Source: Prevotella sp. (GTDB lineage: Bacteria > Bacteroidota > Bacteroidia > Bacteroidales > Bacteroidaceae). Taken from it: 36,518 bases of DNA. Below the pieces are notes generated by a model that saw only the letters and a list, made by a program, of their open reading frames with translations, was not told where the DNA came from and did no database searches. The DNA is taken from assembly GCA_021636625.1 (NCBI GenBank), contig JAJWLX010000031.1, positions 1 through 36,518 of the forward strand, in the 5' to 3' direction. Every line of letters begins with the position of its first letter. Position 1 is the stretch's first letter. The position numbers were made by a program, and so were the translations under genes. Below, one piece after another: positions 15,009-23,739 of this stretch.

Positions 15009-16445
15009 ATGAGAATGAAATTTACAATATCATACAAGGCAGAGTGGGGAGAGTCTTTGCATGCCGATATCACCTTCTTCGCACGTGACGGAAAGCGGAA
15101 GGTGGTAGATCTGGCGATGAACACAGTGGATGGTTATCATTGGATGGCTGAAACCCATACTTTGGAAAACCGTCATCATCCCTTTGTGGCTGTAGCCTAT
15201 TATTATAAGGTGGTAGATGCTGAGGGAAATGTGGTGCGCAGGGAATCTGTTGCTTCTCCTAGAGCCTATGTGTATGAGGCGAACAGAAACTATATCCTGT
15301 CCGACTTCTGGCTGGATGATGAGAACAAGCTGCTGGGCGGTTTCATCAACTATACGGCTCCGGTAGTCTGGACGGGTGATGAGGCTGCCAAGCTGCCTCT
15401 GTTTGAGCAGACCGTGATCTTCAAGGTTTCTGCTCCTCAGCTTCACGAGGGTGAGGCTGTGGCACTGCTGGGGAATCATCCTACCTTGGGCGAGTGGAAT
15501 ACTGACCATTATCTTCCGATGATTCATCAGGGCGGAACCAGTTGGGTGCTCTCTGTCAACGTACAGGCTTTGGAGGCTCCGCTGGAGTATAAGTATGTGG
15601 TAGTGGATGCCAGGACCCATCAGTTCAAGAGATGGGAGTTTGGTGAGAATCGCACCATGGGAACAGGTATTGCCTATGGCCATGATGAGGAGGAGAAAAC
15701 CAACCGCTATGCGGTTAGCGGTCCAGATGAAATCCGACTTTATTCCAAGGATGTCTGTATCCTACATGGCGGTGAATTTCGTGTGAAGAAGATGCCGCCT
15801 CATGCTCAGTTTAATTTCGATACCTATATCTTCGACTTGGATGGTACCTTGCTTTCCACCCTGGGCGATTTGGCTGCGAGCTGCAATTATGCCCTCAAGA
15901 CGAATGGCTTTCCTGAGCGTAGCGTAGATGAGGTGCGCCGCTTTGTAGGAAACGGTGTCAAGAAATTGATGGAACGTGCCATTCCGGATGGTTTGGAAAA
16001 TGAGAAGTTTGAACAGGTGTTTGCCGATTTCCGCAAGCACTATATGATGCATAATCTTGATACCACGCAGCCTTATCCGGGCGTGATGGAAATGTTACAG
16101 GAGTTGAAGGATAGAGGCAAGAATATTGCCGTGGTAAGCAATAAGTTCTATGCTGCCACCCAAGCCCTCTGTCGCCATTTCTTTGGCGACTTGGTAGATG
16201 TGGCTATAGGTGAGCGTGAGGATATTCAGAAAAAGCCAGCCCCGGACACTGTAAATGAGGCTTTGCGTCAGATGAATGCCGATAGGGAAAGCGCTGTCTA
16301 TATCGGCGACAGTGATGTGGATGTCATGACCGCCAAGAACAGCGGAATGCCTTGCATCAGTGTGCTTTGGGGATTCCGCGATCTCGAATTCCTTATCGCA
16401 CATGATGCTAGAATATTTGTTACATCCCCACTGCAGATCTGTTAG
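15009..16445 (+). CDS. Tandem CBM20 starch-binding modules fused to a HAD phosphatase
   Basis: The 478-residue cytosolic-looking protein (no signal peptide) has two parts. Residues about 1-260 look like the paired CBM20-type modules at the N-terminus of Bacteroidota 4-alpha-glucanotransferases. The first (MRMKFTISYKAEWGESLHAD) is degenerate; the second has the starch-binding pattern LLGNHPTLGEWNTDHYLP, LEYKYVV and KRWEFGENR. Residues about 273-478 are a complete phosphoglycolate-phosphatase-like HAD domain: FDLDGTLL, VVSNKF, KKPAPD and YIGDSDVDVMTAKNSGMP. A polysaccharide-bound phosphatase, perhaps acting on glycogen phosphate or sugar phosphates, is my inference. The gene has its own -7 box and overlaps the stop of the convergent LytTR gene by 3 bp. 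Confidence 0.85.
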   Translation: MRMKFTISYKAEWGESLHADITFFARDGKRKVVDLAMNTVDGYHWMAETHTLENRHHPFVAVAYYYKVVDAEGNVVRRESVASPRAYVYEANRNYILSDFWLDDENKLLGGFINYTAPVVWTGDEAAKLPLFEQTVIFKVSAPQLHEGEAVALLGNHPTLGEWNTDHYLPMIHQGGTSWVLSVNVQALEAPLEYKYVVVDARTHQFKRWEFGENRTMGTGIAYGHDEEEKTNRYAVSGPDEIRLYSKDVCILHGGEFRVKKMPPHAQFNFDTYIFDLDGTLLSTLGDLAASCNYALKTNGFPERSVDEVRRFVGNGVKKLMERAIPDGLENEKFEQVFADFRKHYMMHNLDTTQPYPGVMEMLQELKDRGKNIAVVSNKFYAATQALCRHFFGDLVDVAIGEREDIQKKPAPDTVNEALRQMNADRESAVYIGDSDVDVMTAKNSGMPCISVLWGFRDLEFLIAHDARIFVTSPLQIC

Positions 16446-17152
16446 TTGATTCCGTGTTCTTCTACGAATTTCACCACATCATCCCTGTTGGTGTCAGAGA
16501 TAGGCACCGCCAGTTTGCCATAGATGACCTTCATATTCTGGATGTAGTCAAAATTAGTTAGATTGGCAATGAAAGAGCGGTGCACTCTTCTGAATTTTTG
16601 ACGCGGAAGTTTCTCTTCCAGGCGTTTCAGGTTGCCCAGTGTCATGATGTTGCGTCCATCCGCCATGTGGAACTTCACGTAATCTTTCACGCTCTCGATA
16701 AAGAGTATGTTCTCGAAAGGAATTCGGGTGTATTTGCTTTCGTTCTTCACCACTACAAAACCATCGCGCTTGATAGGGTTGTAGGCATCGTCCTGCATAT
16801 AATGGTCGAATACCTTCTGACAGGTCTGCATGAAGTCTTCGTATAGGATAGGCTTGACCAGATAGTCGAAGGCGTTCACCTTGTATGCTTCGATGGCATA
16901 CTCCTTGAATGCGGTGGTGAAGATAATCTTCACGTTCATCGGCACGAGCTTGGCAAACTCGAGTCCGCTGATCTGCTGCATGTGGATGGCAAGAAACAGA
17001 ATGTCGAGATGGCTGTGGTGGATTCCATCTACAGCTTCGATAGCGTTGTGGTACGCACCGATAAGATTGAGGGATGGTGTATCCTCAACATAATGCTTCA
17101 GCAAAGCCAAAGCCTCAGGATCTTCATCTATGATGGCGCAGTTTAATATCAT
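16442..17152 (-). CDS. LytTR-family response regulator with atypical receiver domain
   Basis: The 236-residue protein has an N-terminal receiver domain (1-120) and a C-terminal LytTR DNA-binding domain (about 135-236; VVKNESKYTRIPFENILFIE, then VHRSFIANL). The acidic pair is present (IIDEDPEAL), as are the Thr in IIFTTAFKEYAIEAY and the Lys in DYLVKPI. The usual phospho-acceptor Asp in the LxFLDIxM motif is Ala55 (LFLAIHM; codon GCC, + coordinates 16988-16990). It is therefore unlikely to be switched by ordinary phosphorylation. No histidine kinase is adjacent. LytTR regulators usually bind direct repeats; the target is unknown. No clear -7 box was found upstream. Confidence 0.9.
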   Translation of the reverse strand: MILNCAIIDEDPEALALLKHYVEDTPSLNLIGAYHNAIEAVDGIHHSHLDILFLAIHMQQISGLEFAKLVPMNVKIIFTTAFKEYAIEAYKVNAFDYLVKPILYEDFMQTCQKVFDHYMQDDAYNPIKRDGFVVVKNESKYTRIPFENILFIESVKDYVKFHMADGRNIMTLGNLKRLEEKLPRQKFRRVHRSFIANLTNFDYIQNMKVIYGKLAVPISDTNRDDVVKFVEEHGIN

Positions 17153-17297
17153 ACTTATTTTTATTTTTTGATTAGTTGGATGGTATTATCATTTATTTGC
17201 CCTAATAACGGCTGATTTCCCGTTTTATTGTATCCGAAAGAACTTTTTTTCTTGAAATCTTATTTTTGTTCTTTTTCCCTTAAATTTGCTTAATCTA

Positions 17298-17329
17298 TTT
17301 GGCGGTTTGCCGAAAAAGCGTTACTTTTG
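17298..17329 (+). promoter_or_regulatory. Promoter of the MORN-repeat gene
   Basis: TTTG at 17298-17301, 20-bp spacer, TACTTTTG at 17322-17329: an exact two-box match. Transcription near 17336 leaves a leader of about 100 nt to the ATG at 17435 and rules out translation from 17327. Confidence 0.75.
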
Positions 17330-17434
17330 GGGATTGAATCGAATATATCGGTTTGGAATCGGTCAAACTCCGCTCTGGACACGCAATCAGGTGGTCCGGG
17401 AATGGCTGTAATACCGGTTCTTTTCGAAATCAAA

Positions 17435-18622
17435 ATGATGATAAACGACATGAATGATAAGAAAAACAATTCTATAAGATATTTTTCTGTAAGCACGTTT
17501 TTGCTTACAGGTAAGCAGATGATGCTGGCGATGATGCTGGCATGTTCGCCTCTTGCCATGTCGGCGCAGAAAATCTCACTCGGTAGCTGCATCACCCGTG
17601 ATGGCGGCCAGTATAAGGGAGAGATGGTAAGTGGCAAACCACAGGGCAAGGGATCTACCATATATAAGAATGGTGATACTTACGAGGGTGCCTACGTCAA
17701 GGGAAAGCGCAGCGGATATGGCGTATATACTTTCTCGGATGGCGAGAGATACGAAGGACAGTGGCTGCAGGACCAGCAGCACGGCAAGGGTACCTATTAC
17801 TTCCAGAACAATAATAAGTATGTGGGACTCTGGTTCCGCGATTTCCAGCACGGACATGGCGTGATGTACTATTACAATGGTGATAAGTATGACGGCGACT
17901 GGTATAAGGATAAGCGACAGGGAAAAGGTACCTACACCTATTCCAACGGTGCCAAATACAAAGGCCAGTGGATGAACGACATGAAGAATGGAAATGGATT
18001 CTTTGACTGGGGAGATGGAACCACCTATGATGGACAGTGGGTAGATAACCAGCGCTCAGGCAAGGGTACCTTTAAATATGCTGACGGTGATACCTATATT
18101 GGTGACTGGAAGGATGATATCCAGGACGGTAAGGGTATCTACAAATTCCATAACGGTGATATCTATGAAGGTGATTATTCGCAGGGTGAGCGTACCGGTG
18201 AAGGTATTTTCCGCTCAGCCAGCGGTTCGAAATACACCGGACAGTTTGTGGATGGCCAGCGTTCCGGACAGGGTACTTTCGTATGGAAGAATGGCGACAT
18301 CTATGTTGGCAGCTGGAAAGACGACCTGCAGAACGGTAGGGGAAAGTTGACCAAGAAGAACGGCGACATCTTTGAAGGCGAGTTCAAGAAGGGATATGTC
18401 GATGGCAACGTGGTGATACATTACGCCAACGGCAACCGCTTCAAGGGTGTCTATCACAATGGCAAGCGCGAGGGCTTCTGTATCGAGGAAAACAAGGACG
18501 GCAAGCGCTTCGAGGGCAACTATAAGAAGGATGCACGCGATGGCAGATTCGTAGAGAAAGACCGCGATGGTCAGGTTACTGCCAAGGGTGTATATGAGAA
18601 CGGAAAGCGATTTGAGGATTAA
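17435..18622 (+). CDS. Exported MORN-repeat protein, about 14 repeats
   Basis: From ATG 17435 the product is 395 residues. The N-terminus holds a hydrophobic export signal ending near PLAMSAQK, though the n-region is long and an ATG at 17450 is also possible. The rest is about 14 tandem 23-residue MORN repeats of the form GDxYEGxWxxxxxxGxGxYxxxN. MORN repeats form an extended beta-hairpin solenoid; in eukaryotes they bind membranes or proteins, and bacterial roles are little known. No catalytic domain is present. The 69-nt unit makes this locus prone to repeat copy change. It has its own strong promoter. Its neighbours are a LytTR regulator (divergent) and YhcH/GlgB genes. Confidence 0.88.
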   Translation: MMINDMNDKKNNSIRYFSVSTFLLTGKQMMLAMMLACSPLAMSAQKISLGSCITRDGGQYKGEMVSGKPQGKGSTIYKNGDTYEGAYVKGKRSGYGVYTFSDGERYEGQWLQDQQHGKGTYYFQNNNKYVGLWFRDFQHGHGVMYYYNGDKYDGDWYKDKRQGKGTYTYSNGAKYKGQWMNDMKNGNGFFDWGDGTTYDGQWVDNQRSGKGTFKYADGDTYIGDWKDDIQDGKGIYKFHNGDIYEGDYSQGERTGEGIFRSASGSKYTGQFVDGQRSGQGTFVWKNGDIYVGSWKDDLQNGRGKLTKKNGDIFEGEFKKGYVDGNVVIHYANGNRFKGVYHNGKREGFCIEENKDGKRFEGNYKKDARDGRFVEKDRDGQVTAKGVYENGKRFED

Positions 18623-18730
18623 ACTTCTGGCAAGAATTGAATCTTTAGGATTTTAATACACATCAGCATCTGTTCCTCTCTGAAATATAAACTTAAAAAT
18701 GTAGAAATCAATCACAAAATTCAATATACT

Positions 18731-19174
18731 ATGGTAATTGATACATTAGACAATTTGGAGAAATATGTTTCTCTTAATCCACTCTTCACAGAAGTAGTGA
18801 AGTTTATCAACGAGAATGATCTCACTAAGTTGGAGACCGGCAAGCATCCTATCCTGGGTGATGATCTCTTTGTGAATATCGCTGTAGCTCATGGCAAGAC
18901 CGAGGAAGAAGCTACCATCGAGGCACATCGTCAGATGATTGATATTCAGATTCCTATGAATACAGAGGAAACCTATGGATATTCTCCAGTGAAGGATCTA
19001 CCGGAAGTGGAATACAGCGAGGCTAAGGATTGCACCTTGTATCCTGGCGTGAAGGCTCAGACACTGGTAACCTGCAAGCCAGGCCAGTTTGCTATCTTCT
19101 TCCCACAGGACGGTCATCAGCCATGCATCGGCAAGGGTGATATCCATAAGGCAATCTTCAAGATAAAGGCTTAA
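18731..19174 (+). CDS. YhcH/YjgK/YiaL (DUF386) family protein
   Basis: The 147-residue product matches the YhcH/YjgK/YiaL family (also related to EbgC): MVIDTLDNLEKYV at the start, EAHRQMIDIQIPM near 66-78, and FAIFFPQDGHQPCIGKGDIH near the end, where the conserved His and acidic residues form a metal-binding cupin site. Members act as sugar anomerases or in sialic-acid and beta-galactoside metabolism; the substrate here is unknown. glgB starts 41 bp after its stop, so co-transcription is likely. No TAnnTTTG box was found in the 108-bp gap after the MORN gene. Confidence 0.88.
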   Translation: MVIDTLDNLEKYVSLNPLFTEVVKFINENDLTKLETGKHPILGDDLFVNIAVAHGKTEEEATIEAHRQMIDIQIPMNTEETYGYSPVKDLPEVEYSEAKDCTLYPGVKAQTLVTCKPGQFAIFFPQDGHQPCIGKGDIHKAIFKIKA

Positions 19175-19215
19175 AAACCTTAATCAAATAGTAGAACCAT
19201 CTAAAATCATGATAT

Positions 19216-21342
19216 ATGGCAACAGAAAAGAAAACTTCAGCTAAAAATACTACAGTAAAGAAGACAACAGCCAAGAAGGCTACCTGTAAGGCAACCGCCA
19301 AGTGCGCTACCAAGAAAACCGTGAAGGCTGCTGCCCCAAAACATATCGGACTCGTGAAGAACGATCCATATCTGGCAGACTTTGAGCCTGCTATCGTAGG
19401 AAGACATGAGCATGCGCTCTGGAAACTCAACCAGCTTACCCGTAACGGCAAGATTTCGCTCAGCGATTTCGCCAACGGATACGACTACTTCGGATTGCAT
19501 AAGACGGAGAAGGGATGGGTGTTCCGCGAGTGGGCGCCAAATGCTACAGATATCTATCTCATCGGCGATTTCAACGGCTGGCAGGAAAGCCCAAAGTATC
19601 GTGCTAAGCGTATCAAGGGTACCGGCAACTGGGAGTTGAAACTCTCGGAAAAGGCAATGAAGCACGGTGATCTCTTCAAGATGAAGGTGCACTGGGAAGG
19701 TGGAGAAGGCGAGCGTATCCCTGCATGGGCTAACCGTGTGGTTCAGGATGAGCAGACCAAGATTTTCTCTGCGCAGGTATGGAGCCCTGAGCCTTACAAG
19801 TGGAAGAAGAAAACCTTCAAGCCTAACACCACTCCGCTGCTCATCTATGAGTGCCATATCGGAATGGGACAGGATGCTGAGAAGGTTGGTACCTACACCG
19901 AGTTTAAGGAGAAGGTGCTGCCACGTATCATTGAGGATGGTTACAACTGCATTCAGATCATGGCTATCCAGGAGCATCCTTATTATGGATCCTTCGGCTA
20001 TCACGTAAGCAGCTTCTTTGCTGCCAGCAGCCGTTTCGGAACCCCAGAGGAACTCAAGGATCTCATTGATACTGCCCATCAGAATGGCATAGCTGTCATT
20101 ATGGATATCGTTCACTCTCATGCAGTGAAGAACGAGATGGAAGGTCTCGGTAATCTTGCCGGTGATCCTAACCAGTACTTCTATCCTGGCGACAGACATG
20201 AGCATCCAGCCTGGGACAGTCTCTGCTTCGACTATGGTAAGGATGAGGTGATGCACTTCCTCCTGAGCAACTGCAAGTACTGGCTCAGCGAATACCACTT
20301 CGATGGTTTCCGCTTTGATGGTGTAACCTCTATGCTCTACTATAGCCACGGTCTGGGAGAGGCGTTCTGCAATTATGGTGACTACTTCAATGGTCATGAG
20401 GATGATAACGCCATCTGCTATCTCACCCTTGCCAACTGTCTGATTCACGAGGTGAACAAGAATGCCATCACCATCGCCGAAGAGGTGAGCGGTATGCCTG
20501 GATTGGCTGCCAAGTTTGCCGATGGCGGCTATGGCTTCGACTATCGTATGGCAATGAATATTCCAGACTACTGGATCAAGACCATCAAGGAGCTGAAGGA
20601 TGAAGACTGGAAGCCATCCAGCATTTTCTGGGAAATCAAGAACCGTCGTGCAGACGAGAAGACCATCTCTTACTGCGAGAGCCACGACCAGGCACTGGTA
20701 GGCGACAAGACCATCATCTTCCGCCTGATAGATGCTGATATGTACTGGCACTTCAAGAAGGGTGATGAGAACGATATGGTTCACCGAGGCATTGCCTTGC
20801 ACAAGATGATCCGTCTGGCTACTGCTTCTACCATCAATGGCGGCTACCTGAACTTCATGGGTAATGAGTTCGGTCATCCAGAGTGGATTGATTTCCCTCG
20901 CGAGGGTAACGGATGGAGCTACAAGTATGCTCGCAGACAGTGGAATCTGGTAGATAACAAGGATCTCTGCTATCACTATCTCGGCGACTTCGACAAGGAG
21001 ATGCTCAAGACAATTAAGAGTGAAAAGAACTTTAACAAGACACCAGTTGTTGAAATCTGGCACAATGATGGCGATCAGGTACTCGCTTATATGCGAGGTG
21101 ACCTGCTCTTCGTCTTCAACTTCTCGCCAACCCGCTCGTTTACCGACTATGGCTTCCTGGTACCTACCGGTGCTTATAGCGTGGTACTCGATACCGACAA
21201 CAAGGCGTTTGGTGGCAACGGTCTGAACGATGACGAGATGACCCACCTCACCAACTATGACCCTGTGTATGTGAACGATCGCAAGGAGTGGTTGAAGCTC
21301 TACTTGCCAGCCCGTTCGGCACTGGTGCTCAAGAAAAATTAA
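19216..21342 (+). CDS. glgB: 1,4-alpha-glucan branching enzyme with basic N-terminal tail
   Basis: The 708-residue GH13 enzyme builds alpha-1,6 branches in glycogen. After the tail come an N-terminal CBM48-like module (GWVFREWAPNATDIYLIGDF) and the catalytic barrel: region I MDIVHSHAV, region II DGFRFDGVTSM with the nucleophile Asp, region III IAEEVSG with the acid Glu and region IV ESHDQALVG. LNFMGNEFGHPEWIDFPR is typical of the eukaryote-like GH13_8 branch. Residues 2-43 are an unusual Lys/Ala/Thr-rich, histone-H1-like segment (TVKKTTAKKATCK and similar) absent from ordinary branching enzymes. It lies in a probable run with the YhcH gene before it and a membrane-protein gene 10 bp after it. 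Confidence 0.95.
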   Translation: MATEKKTSAKNTTVKKTTAKKATCKATAKCATKKTVKAAAPKHIGLVKNDPYLADFEPAIVGRHEHALWKLNQLTRNGKISLSDFANGYDYFGLHKTEKGWVFREWAPNATDIYLIGDFNGWQESPKYRAKRIKGTGNWELKLSEKAMKHGDLFKMKVHWEGGEGERIPAWANRVVQDEQTKIFSAQVWSPEPYKWKKKTFKPNTTPLLIYECHIGMGQDAEKVGTYTEFKEKVLPRIIEDGYNCIQIMAIQEHPYYGSFGYHVSSFFAASSRFGTPEELKDLIDTAHQNGIAVIMDIVHSHAVKNEMEGLGNLAGDPNQYFYPGDRHEHPAWDSLCFDYGKDEVMHFLLSNCKYWLSEYHFDGFRFDGVTSMLYYSHGLGEAFCNYGDYFNGHEDDNAICYLTLANCLIHEVNKNAITIAEEVSGMPGLAAKFADGGYGFDYRMAMNIPDYWIKTIKELKDEDWKPSSIFWEIKNRRADEKTISYCESHDQALVGDKTIIFRLIDADMYWHFKKGDENDMVHRGIALHKMIRLATASTINGGYLNFMGNEFGHPEWIDFPREGNGWSYKYARRQWNLVDNKDLCYHYLGDFDKEMLKTIKSEKNFNKTPVVEIWHNDGDQVLAYMRGDLLFVFNFSPTRSFTDYGFLVPTGAYSVVLDTDNKAFGGNGLNDDEMTHLTNYDPVYVNDRKEWLKLYLPARSALVLKKN

Positions 21343-21352
21343 ACATAGATAT

Positions 21353-22456
21353 ATGGATCATAAAAGGAATAGCACGGCGAAGATGCGCTTCGCCTGTGCT
21401 ATCATTTTTTTAGTTTTTGCTTATACATTCCTGGCTTGTTACCAGGCAGATATTCTAGCCGTGGCGCAGCATGTCTTATCAGAAGGTAAGACAGATTATT
21501 TCTATACGCTTGCACCGCTGCTTGTTACCTTTGTATGCTTTCTGCTGCAGTTGGGAGCATACGCGGTGACCCGTGTGAAGCGCCGCTTCCACGGACTTAC
21601 TTATTTCCCTTCATTCCTTTTGCTGGCCCTGATAGCCGATGTGCCTACCCATGTGGATGCTGGCTTGTCGTTGGGCTGGTGGTGGCTTGTCCTGCCTTTC
21701 TGTCTGTTGTGCTGGGCTGGCGTGATGTGGGTCGCCAGACAGTTGGAACCTCTTGAGCAGGAGCCACATAGTTTCGGTTGGTTCTCGCGTTACTCATGGG
21801 TGAACATCTCCCAGCTTGTCGTGATGATGCTGGTTGTTATCTTCATCACCAACAATGATCGCCTCTTTCACGAAAGAATGAAGATGGAACATCTGATGAA
21901 AGAAAAACAGTATGAAAAAGCTTTAGAGGTTGGAGAGAAATCCCTGCAGACCGATTCGTCGCTTACGATGCTCCGTATAGCCTGTCTTTACAGAACGGGC
22001 GAGCTGGGCAGCCGTCTTTTCTCCTATCCATTGGTAGGCGGCAGCCAATCGATGTATATCAATGGCACGTCCGTCAAGGCATTGATGTGGCAGGCTCCGG
22101 TGTGGATGTATGGAACATCGCCCTGGATGAAGAAACATCGCCTGAAGTATCGCCTCTCGAAGGAGTATGAGCTTTGTGCGCTCCTGCTGGACAAGAAGCT
22201 CGATGAATTTGTCCGCAAGCTGGTTAAGTATCACGAATTGACCAAGCTGCCAACTCATTACAAAGAGGCACTTTTGCTCTATTGTCATCTTCGGACGCAT
22301 CCTATCGTAGAGTTTCACGACAACGTGATGGATGCCGATTTTGCCGATTATCAGTCGATGGAGCGTAAATATAGCAATCCGGTAGAACGCCAGTCTGTTC
22401 TCCGCGATACATACAGCAACACATATTGGTACTATTATGATTATGGAAATAAATAA
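21353..22456 (+). CDS. Membrane protein with soluble helical C-terminal half, DUF6057-like
   Basis: The 367-residue protein has about four transmembrane segments in its first 175 residues (near 13-32, 48-70, 82-124 and 150-170; the third stretch may be two). The remaining half is soluble and helical, beginning MKEKQYEKALEVGEKSLQT, which resembles a TPR helix pair. I recognise no enzymatic motif. Similarity to Bacteroidota DUF6057 proteins is from memory. It starts 10 bp after glgB and overlaps the next gene by 20 bp, so the two unknown genes are probably translated together. Confidence 0.75.
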   Translation: MDHKRNSTAKMRFACAIIFLVFAYTFLACYQADILAVAQHVLSEGKTDYFYTLAPLLVTFVCFLLQLGAYAVTRVKRRFHGLTYFPSFLLLALIADVPTHVDAGLSLGWWWLVLPFCLLCWAGVMWVARQLEPLEQEPHSFGWFSRYSWVNISQLVVMMLVVIFITNNDRLFHERMKMEHLMKEKQYEKALEVGEKSLQTDSSLTMLRIACLYRTGELGSRLFSYPLVGGSQSMYINGTSVKALMWQAPVWMYGTSPWMKKHRLKYRLSKEYELCALLLDKKLDEFVRKLVKYHELTKLPTHYKEALLLYCHLRTHPIVEFHDNVMDADFADYQSMERKYSNPVERQSVLRDTYSNTYWYYYDYGNK

Positions 22457-23714
22457 TAGATTGAGACATAAAATATCGGGATATAGAAGTAAATGGGGAT
22501 ATCCGTTTTTCCGCAACTTGGCGAGTGTCCTATTGTGGATGCTCCTTCTTGTGCCATCTGCGGGCTTTGCCCAGAAGAAGGAAATTCAATTGGCGAAGGA
22601 TCAGGTGAAGTCGGGCAAGAACCTGCCTCAGGCGCAGGCAAGCATGCAGAAACTTCTGGCTGATTCTGCCAATCAGAACAACAAGAAAATATGGAACCTC
22701 TACTTCGATGCCGTACGTAAGCAATACGAGCAGGGTAACGAAAAGCTCTATCTCAAGCAGAAATATGATACTGCCCAGCTCTTCAATTTCACCCGACAGC
22801 TCTTCGAGATTGCGCAGCAGTTTGATTCTGTAGAGATGGTTCCTAACAAAAAGGGAAAGGTGGAAATCGAATTCCGTAAGCAGCATGCTGATTATCTTTC
22901 CCATATCCGCACCAATCTCTTTAATGGTGGACTGTGGTTCCTCGGTAAGAAGAAGTATGCCGATTCCTATAAGTTCTTCGACCGTTATATAGATTGTGCC
23001 AACCAGCCGCTGTTCCAGTCGTACGATTACAGTCAGAAGGATAAGCATCTGCCGTTGGCAGCCTATTATGCCGTATATTCCGGCTATAAGATGAAGGATC
23101 CCAAGGCAACGCTGCATCATTCTTATGTAGCGCTGAAAGATACCGTACATTACAACTACATGTTGCAGTATCTTGCCGAAACCTATTATCTGGAGAAGGA
23201 TACAGCGCGCTATCTGGCATCGCTCAAGGAAGGATTCGAACGTGTACCTACCTTCCCATATTTCTTCCCACGACTCGTGGAGTTTTATGTAGATATCAAT
23301 CAGCTGGATTCTGCGATGGCAGTAGTAGATAAGGCTCTCACCATAGTGCCAGACAGTGATACGTATCTTGTTGCCAAGAGCAACATTCTCTTTGAGCAGA
23401 GCAAACTCCAGGAGTGCATCAAGGTAAGCGATAAGGCTATCTCCGTGAATGAGGAACTTGCCGATCCATATTATAATGCAGGCATCTGTTACTTCAATAT
23501 GGCAGTGGAGCAGGACAAGAGTTCGCAGACTTCGAGAAAGGTGCGTGAACAGGTGGATGCCAATTACAGGAAGGCGCTCCCTTATCTGGTCAAATATAGA
23601 AAGCTTCAGCCTGATGAACAATCCAAGTGGGCTTTTCCGCTCTATACCATCTATCTGAACCTGAATATGGGTAAGGAGTTTGATGAAATAGATAAAATCA
23701 TGAAGAAAAAGTAA
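22437..23714 (+). CDS. Exported TPR-repeat protein, function unknown
   Basis: The 425-residue product starts ATG ATT ATG, overlapping the upstream membrane-protein gene by 20 bp. A signal peptide (LASVLLWMLLLVPSAGFAQ) follows a long basic n-region. The mature part is TPR-like: HIRTNLFNGGLWFLGKKKYA, ALTIVPDSDTYLVAKSNIL and PYYNAGICYFNMAVEQD. No catalytic motif is seen. It is probably periplasmic or surface-associated and could work with the membrane protein encoded just before it. The DEAD-box gene begins 25 bp later. Confidence 0.78.
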   Translation: MIMEINNRLRHKISGYRSKWGYPFFRNLASVLLWMLLLVPSAGFAQKKEIQLAKDQVKSGKNLPQAQASMQKLLADSANQNNKKIWNLYFDAVRKQYEQGNEKLYLKQKYDTAQLFNFTRQLFEIAQQFDSVEMVPNKKGKVEIEFRKQHADYLSHIRTNLFNGGLWFLGKKKYADSYKFFDRYIDCANQPLFQSYDYSQKDKHLPLAAYYAVYSGYKMKDPKATLHHSYVALKDTVHYNYMLQYLAETYYLEKDTARYLASLKEGFERVPTFPYFFPRLVEFYVDINQLDSAMAVVDKALTIVPDSDTYLVAKSNILFEQSKLQECIKVSDKAISVNEELADPYYNAGICYFNMAVEQDKSSQTSRKVREQVDANYRKALPYLVKYRKLQPDEQSKWAFPLYTIYLNLNMGKEFDEIDKIMKKK

Positions 23715-23739
23715 TCTCTTTTTCAATAAACAAAAGACA

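Noticed and set aside
19237..21246. 669-codon open frame on the minus strand opposite glgB
   Set aside because: The plus strand encodes a complete GH13 enzyme with all motifs. The antisense product shows no family features and is explained by codon bias of glgB.
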